Part shown: one piece after another, positions 1 to 5,459 of the stretch
Layout: every line of letters begins with the position of its first letter
How positions within the stretch are numbered: the first letter of the stretch is position 1
Assembly: GCA_017853735.1 (NCBI GenBank)
Contig: JAFMJA010000145.1
Location: 1-7,009 of the forward strand
DNA length: 7,009 nt
DNA from: Burkholderiaceae bacterium
Lineage (GTDB): Bacteria > Pseudomonadota > Gammaproteobacteria > Burkholderiales > Burkholderiaceae_C
Direction: 5' to 3'
The notes under the pieces: generated by a model
The model's database searches: none
Seen by the model: only the letters and a program-made list of their open reading frames with translations
What the model was told of the DNA's origin: nothing
Made by a program: the position numbers and the translations under genes

Positions 1-1
1 C

Positions 2-550
2 CTGATCACCAACGGCGCGGGTAACTTCGCCAGCTGGGTGCATCGCTTCTTTCAGTACCACGGTCTGGCCAAAGGCCTGAAGACGCAATTGGCTCCTACC
101 AGTGGAGCCATGGGCTACGGGGTGCCTGCTGGGATTGGCGCGGCCCTGGCCAGTGGTCGGCTGGCATTCACGATTGCCGGGGATGGCGACTTCCTGATGA
201 ATGGCCAGGAGCTGGCCACCGCGGTGCAGCATGGCGCCAAGAGCATCATTGTCTTGCTCAACAATGGCTCCTACGGCACGATCCGCATGCATCAGGAGCG
301 GGAGTACCCGCAACGGGTGAGTGGTTCGGAGTTGAAAAACCCGGACTTTGCTGCACTGGCCACCGCCTATGGTTATGTCGGCGTGCGCATCACCACCAGC
401 GCTGAATTTGAACCCCAGCTGCTGGCGGCTCTGTCACGCAAGCAGGGCACGCTGATCGAGGTGATGATCGATGTGGATGTGATCACCACCCGCGGCACCC
501 TGAGCGCTATTCGGCAAGCGGCACAGACCCGACAGCGCAATAAGACCTGA
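2..550 (+). CDS. Thiamine-diphosphate-dependent enzyme, acetolactate synthase superfamily (C-terminal part)
   Basis: This is the last 182 residues of a gene that begins before the window; the frame is open from base 2 and ends in TGA at 548-550. It corresponds to the C-terminal pyrophosphate-binding domain of ThDP enzymes such as acetolactate synthase and benzoylformate decarboxylase. Visible residues are the conserved segment PTSGAMGYGVPAGIGA (about 32-47) and the ThDP/Mg motif, which starts GDGDF (60-64) and ends at NN (87-88). That GDG-to-NN spacing is typical. Asp61 and Asn88 are the expected metal ligands. ThDP enzymes of this fold decarboxylate 2-oxo acids or ligate the resulting carbanion, in the cytosol. 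The substrate cannot be read from this fragment, because the N-terminal domain holding the catalytic glutamate is outside the window. True acetolactate synthase is possible but not shown. A GTG at 38 is internal, not a start, since family sequence continues upstream of it. The gene converges on dnaJ and is not part of that operon. Confidence 0.87.
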   Translation: MITNGAGNFASWVHRFFQYHGLAKGLKTQLAPTSGAMGYGVPAGIGAALASGRLAFTIAGDGDFLMNGQELATAVQHGAKSIIVLLNNGSYGTIRMHQEREYPQRVSGSELKNPDFAALATAYGYVGVRITTSAEFEPQLLAALSRKQGTLIEVMIDVDVITTRGTLSAIRQAAQTRQRNKT

Positions 551-568
551 CGGCTTGGGCCAGGTCAG
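544..568. terminator. Imperfect hairpin between the convergent ThDP-enzyme and dnaJ genes
   Basis: CTGACGGC (547-554) can pair with GCC (559-561) and GTCAG (564-568) around a TTGG loop, with a two-base bulge. An alternative pairing is GACCTG (544-549) with CAGGTC (561-566). The structure covers the TGA of the upstream gene and lies in the only gap between two converging genes, where a shared terminator would be expected. Neither strand has a good T-tract after the stem; the - strand continues GTCTTATTG. Intrinsic termination is therefore only a guess. Confidence 0.35.
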
Positions 569-574
569 CGACGA

Positions 575-1708
575 TCAGGTAAAGAAGCTCTTGAGCCGGT
601 CAGCCCAGCCGCCTTCGCCGGGGGAATGCTTCTCGCCGCCTTTTTTCAGAGATTCGTCCAGCTCGCGCAACAATTTGCGCTGATGCTCGGTCAGCTTGAC
701 TGGAGTTTCCACCACGATATGGCAGTACAGGGCGCCGGCTTGGCTGGAGCGCACACCCTTGATGCCCTTGTCGCGCAAGCGGAACTGTTTACCCGACTGG
801 GTGCCCTCGGGGATGTTGATCGATACCTTGCCACTCAGGGTGGGGACCTCAATTTCACCGCCGAGCGCGGCAGTCACCATGCCAATGGGCACTGTGCAAT
901 GCAGATCGTCGCCATCGCGTTCAAAAATATCGTGCTTGGAAATCCGGATCTCGATATAGAGGTCCCCGGGCGGCCCACCATTCATACCTGGCTCGCCGTT
1001 GCCCGAACTGCGGATGCGCATGCCATCGTCGATGCCTGCAGGGATTTTCACTTCCAGGGTTTTTTGCTTTTTCAACCGTCCCTGGCCTGAGCAGGCCGAG
1101 CAGGGGTCGGAAATGATCTTGCCACTGCCTCGGCAATGCGGGCAGGTTTGCTGAACGCTGAAAAATCCCTGGCGGATCTGAACCGAGCCGCCGCCCTGGC
1201 AGGTGCTGCAGGTCTTGGCCTGGGTGCCAGGCTTGGCCCCGCTGCCATGACAGGTGCCGCAGTTATCCCAACTGGGGATGCGGATCTGGGCCTCTTTGCC
1301 GCGAGCCGCTTCTTCCAGGGTGATTTCCATCGCATAGGACAAATCACTGCCCCGGTAAACCTGGCGGCCACCGGCCCCACGCCCACGGCCCTGGCCAAAC
1401 ATGTCGCCAAAGATGTCGCCAAAGGCTTCAGCAAAACCGCCGCCAAAGTTGTCCCCCATGCCGCTGCGCATGTTCGGGTCGACGCCTGCGTGGCCAAACT
1501 GGTCGTAGGCAGAGCGTTTCTGCGGGTCCGACAGCATCTCGTAGGCTTCCTTGGCCTCTTTGAATTTTTCTTCCGCAGATTTGGCACTATCTCCCTGGTT
1601 GCGGTCAGGGTGATGTTTCATCGCCAACTTGCGATAAGCCTTCTTGATGTCTTCATCCGAGGCGTTTTTTGCCACCCCAAGGGTTTCGTAATAATCTCGT
1701 TTGGCCAT
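575..1708 (-). CDS. dnaJ: Chaperone protein DnaJ (Hsp40, class A)
   Basis: This is a full-length 377-residue DnaJ, a normal size for the class. It is a cytosolic co-chaperone that binds unfolded substrate and stimulates the ATPase of DnaK. Domains in order are: the J domain (about 1-70) with HPD at 33-35; a Gly/Phe-rich linker (about 72-115); four CxxCxGxG zinc motifs starting at C150 (CGTCHGSG), C167 (CSTCQGGG), C189 (CPHCRGSG) and C203 (CSACSGQG); and the C-terminal substrate-binding and dimerisation domains (about 215-377). All eight zinc cysteines are present. The ATG at 1708 gives the standard MAKRDYYE N-terminus. The bases before it (AATTGCTAACAAC) contain no recognisable Shine-Dalgarno sequence. 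The gene lies 92 bases downstream of dnaK on the same strand and is very probably co-transcribed with it. The intervening stem-loops may lower its expression relative to dnaK. Confidence 0.98.
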   Translation of the reverse strand: MAKRDYYETLGVAKNASDEDIKKAYRKLAMKHHPDRNQGDSAKSAEEKFKEAKEAYEMLSDPQKRSAYDQFGHAGVDPNMRSGMGDNFGGGFAEAFGDIFGDMFGQGRGRGAGGRQVYRGSDLSYAMEITLEEAARGKEAQIRIPSWDNCGTCHGSGAKPGTQAKTCSTCQGGGSVQIRQGFFSVQQTCPHCRGSGKIISDPCSACSGQGRLKKQKTLEVKIPAGIDDGMRIRSSGNGEPGMNGGPPGDLYIEIRISKHDIFERDGDDLHCTVPIGMVTAALGGEIEVPTLSGKVSINIPEGTQSGKQFRLRDKGIKGVRSSQAGALYCHIVVETPVKLTEHQRKLLRELDESLKKGGEKHSPGEGGWADRLKSFFT

Positions 1709-1734
1709 GTTGTTAGCAATTCATGGTGGCAAAA

Positions 1735-1774
1735 CGCCGCGCCGCAGATCCGTTGGGATCATGTCGACGCGGCG
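1735..1774 (-). other. Nested stem-loop in the dnaK-dnaJ gap
   Basis: On the - strand an outer 7-bp stem, CGCCGCG (1774-1768) with CGCGGCG (1741-1735), encloses an inner 5-bp stem, GATCC-CAAC-GGATC (1760-1747). The outer 3' arm is followed by TTTTGCC. The short T-run resembles a weak or leaky intrinsic terminator. In an operon position this could act as an attenuator, or as an RNA-stabilising or processing structure for the dnaK message. The pairing is seen directly; the role is inferred. Confidence 0.5.
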
Positions 1775-1786
1775 GCTCATGGTGTA

Positions 1787-1802
1787 GATCGCTTGTGCGA
1801 TC
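1787..1802 (-). other. Small hairpin overlapping the dnaK stop codon
   Basis: GATCGC (1802-1797) pairs perfectly with GCGATC (1792-1787) around an ACAA loop on the - strand. The first two bases of the stem are the last two bases of the dnaK TGA. No T-tract follows (TACACC), so this is not an intrinsic terminator. It could protect the 3' end of the dnaK message or affect termination at the stop codon. Confidence 0.45.
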
Positions 1803-3738
1803 AGCCCTTCTTGACTTCCTTCACTTCTGCATCAACGATGTCATCATCCGCCGCCTGATTGGCAGACTTGGGAGCCTCAGCGCCTGCAGCGCCAGCAGCC
1901 CCTGCCGCAGCAGCCTGTTCAGCAGCGTACATCTTCTCCCCCAGTTTTTGGCTGGCAGTCATAAGTGCCTCGGTCTTGCTGTCGATGGCGGCCTTGTCCT
2001 CACCCTTGAGTGCATCCTCGACATCTTTGATCGCTGCCTCGATTTTTTCTTTTTCGCCGGCATCGAGTTTGTCGCCATGCTCGGACAGGCTCTTCTTGAC
2101 CCCATGCACCGCGGCATCAGCCTGGTTGCGCGACTGCACCAGCTCCAGCTTCTTGTGGTCTTCCGCAGCGTTGAGCTCGGCATCCTTCACCATCTTCTGG
2201 ATTTCCTCTTCGGTCAGCCCTGAATTGGCCTTGATGGTGATCTTGTTTTCCTTGCCGGTTCCCTTGTCCTTGGCGCTGACATGCAGGATGCCGTTGGCGT
2301 CAATATCGAAGGTCACTTCAATCTGGGGCAAGCCGCGTGCAGCCGGAGGAATGCCCTCCAAATTGAATTCGCCCAACATCTTGTTGCCAGTGGCCATCTC
2401 GCGTTCGCCCTGGAACACCTTGATAGTCACCGCAGGCTGGTTGTCATCCGCAGTGGAGAAGGTCTGGGCAAACTTGGTCGGGATGGTGGTGTTTTTGGTG
2501 ATCATCTTGGTCATGACACCGCCCAGGGTCTCGATGCCCAGCGACAGCGGTGTCACATCCAGCAGCAGCACGTCCTTGCGGTCACCCGAGAGCACTTGGC
2601 CCTGGATGGCAGCGCCCACGGCCACTGCCTCATCGGGGTTCACATCCTTGCGAGGTTCTTTGCCAAAGAACTCCTTGACCTTGTCCTGCACCTTGGGCAT
2701 GCGGGACATGCCACCGACCAGAATCACGTCCTGAATGTCGCTGACAGAGACCCCAGCATCCTTGATCGCGGTACGGCAAGGCGCAATGGTACGCTCGATC
2801 AGCTCTTCCACCAGGCTTTCCAGCTTGGCGCGGGTCAGCTTGATGTTGAGGTGTTTCGGTCCAGAGGCATCGGCAGTGATGTAGGGTAGATTGACATCGG
2901 TCGACGCTGAAGAGGACAGCTCGATCTTGGCTTTTTCGGCGGACTCTTTGAGGCGCTGCAGAGCCAACACATCCTTGGTCAGGTCCACGCCCTGTTCTTT
3001 TTTGAATTCACCGATGATGTAATCGATGATGCGCTGGTCGAAGTCTTCGCCGCCGAGGAAAGTGTCGCCATTGGTGGACAGCACTTCAAACTGCATCTCG
3101 CCATCCACATCAGCAATTTCGATGATGGAGACGTCAAAGGTACCGCCACCCAGGTCATAGACGGCAATCTTGCGGTCGCCCTTGCCGCCTTTGTCCAGGC
3201 CAAAGGCCAGGGCAGCGGCAGTGGGCTCATTGATGATGCGCTTGACGTCCAGGCCAGCAATGCGGCCAGCGTCCTTGGTAGCTTGGCGCTGGGCGTCATT
3301 GAAGTAGGCCGGTACGGTGATGACCGCCTCGGTGACTTCCTCGCCCAGGTAGTCCTCGGCGGTTTTCTTCATTTTGCGCAGCACTTCGGCACTGACCTGG
3401 GGTGGAGCCAGTTTTTTATCGCGCACCTGCACCCAGGCGTCACCGTTTTCAGCCTTGGCAATGGTGTAGGGCATGAGGTCAATGTCTTTCTGGACTTCTT
3501 TTTCCTCAAACTTGCGTCCGATCAGGCGTTTGACAGCGTAGAGCGTGTTTTTGGGGTTGGTCACAGCTTGACGCTTGGCCGATGCGCCCACCAACACCTC
3601 GCCGTCTTCCTGGTAGGCGATGATGGACGGCGTAGTACGCGCACCCTCGGCGTTTTCAATCACCTTGGTGTTGTTGCCCTCCATGATGGCCACACAGCTG
3701 TTGGTGGTGCCGAGGTCGATGCCAATGATTTTGCCCAT
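1801..3738 (-). CDS. dnaK: Chaperone protein DnaK (Hsp70)
   Basis: This is a full-length 645-residue Hsp70, close to the usual bacterial length. It binds and releases exposed hydrophobic peptides in an ATP cycle driven by DnaJ and GrpE, and in sigma-32 organisms it also feeds back on the heat-shock sigma factor. The nucleotide-binding domain spans about 1-387, with the phosphate loop IDLGTTNS (7-14), DLGGGTFD (195-202, including the conserved Thr200) and the VILVGGMSRMPKVQ signature (338-351). The hydrophobic interdomain linker VLLLDV is at 390-395. The substrate-binding beta domain runs to about 505 and the helical lid to about 605. An Ala/Gly-rich tail (about 607-622) ends in an acidic/basic stretch, DDDIVDAEVKEVKKG, like that of other proteobacterial DnaKs. 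The ATG start has a strong AGGAG (3749-3745) six bases upstream. It lies 76 bases after grpE, with a possible sigma-32-type promoter in that gap. No frameshift or missing motif was seen. Confidence 0.99.
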   Translation of the reverse strand: MGKIIGIDLGTTNSCVAIMEGNNTKVIENAEGARTTPSIIAYQEDGEVLVGASAKRQAVTNPKNTLYAVKRLIGRKFEEKEVQKDIDLMPYTIAKAENGDAWVQVRDKKLAPPQVSAEVLRKMKKTAEDYLGEEVTEAVITVPAYFNDAQRQATKDAGRIAGLDVKRIINEPTAAALAFGLDKGGKGDRKIAVYDLGGGTFDVSIIEIADVDGEMQFEVLSTNGDTFLGGEDFDQRIIDYIIGEFKKEQGVDLTKDVLALQRLKESAEKAKIELSSSASTDVNLPYITADASGPKHLNIKLTRAKLESLVEELIERTIAPCRTAIKDAGVSVSDIQDVILVGGMSRMPKVQDKVKEFFGKEPRKDVNPDEAVAVGAAIQGQVLSGDRKDVLLLDVTPLSLGIETLGGVMTKMITKNTTIPTKFAQTFSTADDNQPAVTIKVFQGEREMATGNKMLGEFNLEGIPPAARGLPQIEVTFDIDANGILHVSAKDKGTGKENKITIKANSGLTEEEIQKMVKDAELNAAEDHKKLELVQSRNQADAAVHGVKKSLSEHGDKLDAGEKEKIEAAIKDVEDALKGEDKAAIDSKTEALMTASQKLGEKMYAAEQAAAAGAAGAAGAEAPKSANQAADDDIVDAEVKEVKKG

Positions 3739-3778
3739 GCTGAACTCCTGGTATTTCTGAAAATCTGATTTGAATAAG

Positions 3779-3804
3779 GTGTGGTTGGGTTTGTCTGTTT
3801 CAAG
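3779..3804 (-). promoter_or_regulatory. Possible second sigma-32-type promoter, upstream of dnaK
   Basis: On the - strand, CTTGAAA (3804-3798) is an exact match to the heat-shock -35 core. After 13 bases comes CCACAC (3784-3779), which matches four of six positions of the CCCCAT -10. It lies in the 76-base grpE-dnaK gap, and its 5' UTR would carry the strong dnaK ribosome site. It could give dnaK extra heat-shock expression independent of grpE. The weak -10 makes this much less certain than the promoter before grpE. Confidence 0.45.
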
Positions 3805-3814
3805 ACCCGCGGGA

Positions 3815-4375
3815 TTATTTAGGAGCCGCCACGGTCACCAGGGCAGGGCGCAACACCCTGTCAGCAATGGTGTAGCCGTTTTGCAGCAGGCTGACCACGG
3901 TATTGGGTTCCTGCTCGGCGGGAACCATGCTGATCGCCTGGTGCTGATGCGGGTCAAATTTGGCGCCAACCGCAGGCCGGATGGCGATCACCTTGTGCCG
4001 CTCCAGCGCGGCAACCAGTTGACGCTGTGTGGCCTGCACGCCTTCGCGAATTTGCTCGGGTGAGGCTTCCTGGATTGCCAGACCGGCCTCCAGGCTGTCA
4101 AGCACCGGCAGCAGGCTTTCGGCAAAAGAATCGATGGCAAACTTGCGCGCCTTGGAGACTTCTTCATCGGCGCGGCGGCGGGCATTTTCGGCCTCTGCCT
4201 TGGCGCGCAGGTACTGATCGGCCAACTCTGCGTTTTTGGCCTTGACTTCGGCCAATTCGGCGCTGGTCTCAGCCAAGGGGTCGGCGATAGTTTCTTGGGC
4301 AGGCGTGACCGGTTTGTCTTGGGGAGCAGCTTCAGCGCCGGGGGCGCTGGCCGAGGGCTGGGACGGGTCAGACAT
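3815..4375 (-). CDS. grpE: GrpE, nucleotide exchange factor of DnaK
   Basis: This 186-residue cytosolic protein opens the DnaK nucleotide-binding cleft to release ADP. The first 35 or so residues are low-complexity (Ala, Pro, Gln, Ser), as is common in GrpE. A long helical, coiled-coil-forming region (about 37-85, rich in Ala, Glu, Lys and Arg) would form the dimer stalk. The C-terminal beta domain (about 128-186) carries the family signature FDPHQHQAISMV (140-151), followed by the VVSLLQNGYTIADRVLRPA segment. The ATG at 4375 gives the expected short MSDP start. The bases before it (CCATCCGTCTT) contain no clear Shine-Dalgarno, which is unusual for a heat-shock gene. It is the first gene after a strong sigma-32-type promoter and heads grpE-dnaK-dnaJ. 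Confidence 0.97.
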   Translation of the reverse strand: MSDPSQPSASAPGAEAAPQDKPVTPAQETIADPLAETSAELAEVKAKNAELADQYLRAKAEAENARRRADEEVSKARKFAIDSFAESLLPVLDSLEAGLAIQEASPEQIREGVQATQRQLVAALERHKVIAIRPAVGAKFDPHQHQAISMVPAEQEPNTVVSLLQNGYTIADRVLRPALVTVAAPK

Positions 4376-4406
4376 AAGACGGATGGAAAAGGGTTAAAAA
4401 TGACGA

Positions 4407-4426
4407 CGCCCCCAGAAATGGGGGCG
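4407..4426. repeat. Perfect 7-bp GC inverted repeat overlapping the grpE promoter -10
   Basis: CGCCCCC (4407-4413) and GGGGGCG (4420-4426) are perfect inverted copies around a six-base loop. On the - strand the stem is followed, five bases later, by a TTTTT run (TCGTCATTTTT). It may serve as an imperfect terminator for transcripts coming from the FKBP gene. The 5' arm on the - strand contains the CCCC of the grpE sigma-32 -10 element. Confidence 0.6.
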
Positions 4427-4443
4427 AATCTAGGAGTTTCAAG
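4418..4443 (-). promoter_or_regulatory. Sigma-32 (RpoH) heat-shock promoter of grpE-dnaK-dnaJ
   Basis: On the - strand, CTTGAAA (4443-4437), a 13-base spacer and CCCCATTT (4423-4416) match the established RpoH consensus almost perfectly (CTTGAAA, 11-16 bases, CCCCATNT). Transcription should begin near 4412-4410, giving a grpE leader of about 35 bases. The position, directly upstream of grpE with dnaK and dnaJ following, is where a heat-shock promoter is expected. No CIRCE (HrcA operator) repeat is present here or before dnaK, so control appears to be through RpoH rather than HrcA. Confidence 0.85.
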
Positions 4444-4458
4444 AGGCCAGAAGCCTCT
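4442..4458 (-). terminator. Hairpin downstream of the FKBP gene
   Basis: AGAGGC (4458-4453) and GCCTCT (4447-4442) form a 6-bp stem with a five-base loop, beginning 15 bases after the FKBP stop. No T-tract follows directly; the next bases are TGAAAC, part of the grpE -35. It may work with the GC hairpin just beyond it to reduce read-through from the FKBP gene, or it may mark the RNA 3' end after processing. The stem is plain to see, but its role as a terminator is uncertain. Confidence 0.4.
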
Positions 4459-4473
4459 GATTTGAGGGTAAAT

Positions 4474-4824
4474 TCAGTTCAGGTCGAGCAATTCGATCTC
4501 AAACTTCAGGGTGGCATGCGGCGGAATCACACCACCAGCGCCTTGGGCGCCATAGGCCAGTTCCGAGGGAATGATCAAGGTACGGCGGCCTCCAATTTGC
4601 ATGCCAACCACACCCTCATCCCAGCCGCGGATCACCCAGCCAGCGCCGAGATTGAATTCAAAAGGATCATTCCGGTCCAGGCTGCTGTCGAATTTGGCGC
4701 CCTGGGTGCCATCGTCCCAGAGCCATCCGGTGTAGTGAACGGAAACACTGTCGCCTGGGCTGGCCTGCATGCCTGTGCCAACTTCAGTGTCGAGATACTG
4801 CAATCCGGTTGGGGTGGTGATCAT
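4474..4824 (-). CDS. FKBP-type peptidyl-prolyl cis-trans isomerase (single domain)
   Basis: This 116-residue protein is essentially one FKBP domain. It catalyses cis-trans isomerisation of X-Pro bonds during folding. Conserved FK506-binding pocket residues are visible: Tyr31 in VHYTGWL, Phe45-Asp46 in KFDSS, Val64-Ile65 and Trp68 in GWVIRGWDEG, Tyr91 in AYGAQGAGG, and the closing strand PPHATLKFEIELLDLN (101-116). There is no signal peptide, so it should be cytosolic. There is no inserted flap domain or metal-binding tail as in SlyD/SlpA-type FKBPs; it is closer to the small FkpA/Mip C-terminal domain class. The ATG at 4824 has AGGA (4833-4830) five bases upstream. The gene is 98 bases upstream of grpE on the same strand, which places a prolyl isomerase beside the Hsp70 system. 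It has its own possible promoter in the preceding gap. Confidence 0.95.
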   Translation of the reverse strand: MITTPTGLQYLDTEVGTGMQASPGDSVSVHYTGWLWDDGTQGAKFDSSLDRNDPFEFNLGAGWVIRGWDEGVVGMQIGGRRTLIIPSELAYGAQGAGGVIPPHATLKFEIELLDLN

Positions 4825-4894
4825 CTAAATCCTGCAAAAAGGGAGCTGTTTCTTGAGGGCAGCAGCAGAATTGCAGCAAACCTCACAACAGATG

Positions 4895-4903
4895 ATTATC
4901 GCA
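4895..4903 (-). promoter_or_regulatory. Possible extended -10 promoter for the FKBP gene
   Basis: On the - strand, TGC-GATAAT (4903-4895) has the form of an extended -10 element. It lies about 70 bases before the FKBP start and just after the terminator of the MarR gene. No convincing -35 is found 16-18 bases upstream. Because a terminator separates the FKBP gene from the transporter operon, a promoter is expected in this gap, but this match is modest. Confidence 0.3.
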
Positions 4904-4911
4904 GACTTAGG

Positions 4912-4938
4912 GAAAAAGCCTCTGTTCGCGGTCAGAGG
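4912..4938 (-). terminator. Rho-independent terminator after the MarR gene
   Basis: On the - strand, CCTCTG (4938-4933) pairs with CAGAGG (4924-4919) around an eight-base loop (ACCGCGAA). It is followed by C and TTTTT (4917-4913). The stem and loop include the TGA stop of the MarR gene. This is a plausible end for the liv-marR transcript and separates it from the folding block. Confidence 0.6.
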
Positions 4939-5459
4939 TAGATTTTCTGCAGCAATTGAATCAGTTGGCTACGCTCTGCCGGGTTCAGGCGCTCGGCACT
5001 TTTTTCCTCCAGCTTGAAGGCTTTTTGCTCTGCCCTTTGCGCCATTGACAGTCCCTCAGGGGTCAGGTGCAAGCCCATGGCGCGGCCATCATGGGGATGG
5101 GGGAGGCGTGAAATCAGCTTGCGTTGCTGCATACGATGGACCATCCCGACCAGGTTGGGTGGCTGGATCGACAGGGTGGCGCACAACTGGCGCGAGGTGA
5201 TACCGGGGTTGTGGTGAATCACCGACAAGACTGAAAAATCAACTGGCCGAAGTTCAAATTCAGCCATGCCGGCAACAAAGTTTTCAATGATGCTCAAGGC
5301 AGCGCGACGGGCGTTGTAGCCCAGCAGCGATTGAAGGTAGCCGGTATCCACCTGATCCACAGCTCGATCTTTTGGGGTGGAATACGTGCCGGGGCTAAGT
5401 CCCTCGCCAGACTGGGTGGGCAGGAAATCCGTGATGGTTTGCAGGCCGGCCCGTCTCAC
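4932..5459 (-). CDS. MarR-family transcriptional regulator
   Basis: This 175-residue protein has the winged helix-turn-helix of MarR regulators, dimeric DNA-binding proteins that are often released by small aromatic ligands. The core DNA-binding region is about 72-137. It has a first helix around FSVLSVIHHNPGITSRQLC, a recognition helix around IQPPNLVGMVHRMQQRKL, and a wing with the family hallmark HPHDGRAMGLHLTPEG (121-136), where Asp124 and Arg126 correspond to the conserved D-R pair. Flanking helices (about 41-67 and 138-175) would form the dimer interface. The GTG start overlaps the livF TGA as GTGA, which suggests translational coupling. There is no clear ribosome site, and the first 40 residues are not family-like, so a start further inside is possible. 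It is the last gene of the transporter unit and is followed by a terminator. It may regulate the transporter; ligand and target are unknown. Confidence 0.92.
   Translation of the reverse strand: MRRAGLQTITDFLPTQSGEGLSPGTYSTPKDRAVDQVDTGYLQSLLGYNARRAALSIIENFVAGMAEFELRPVDFSVLSVIHHNPGITSRQLCATLSIQPPNLVGMVHRMQQRKLISRLPHPHDGRAMGLHLTPEGLSMAQRAEQKAFKLEEKSAERLNPAERSQLIQLLQKIYL

Noticed and set aside
38..40. GTG as start of the ThDP enzyme
   Set aside because: The frame is open to the left edge and the upstream residues (ITNGAGNFASW) belong to the family. The codon is internal.
1859..2734. Long open frame of 291 codons on the + strand, with others at 1136-1858, 2281-2889 and 3283-3768
   Set aside because: All lie antisense to dnaK or dnaJ. 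Their translations are low-complexity shadows of the GC-rich coding strand, with no recognisable domain.
3806..3813. CCCGCGGG palindrome just after grpE
   Set aside because: A perfect eight-base palindrome without a loop or T-tract cannot form a useful hairpin terminator, and short GC palindromes are common in such DNA.
3739..3814. CIRCE operator (TTAGCACTC and inverted GAGTGCTAA) before dnaK, and likewise before grpE (4376-4473)
   Set aside because: No such repeat is present in either gap, so HrcA control is not supported here.
4450..4924. Shared CAGAGGCTT sequence in the hairpins after the FKBP and MarR genes
   Set aside because: Only nine bases are shared, the flanks differ and there are only two copies, so this does not support a repeat family.
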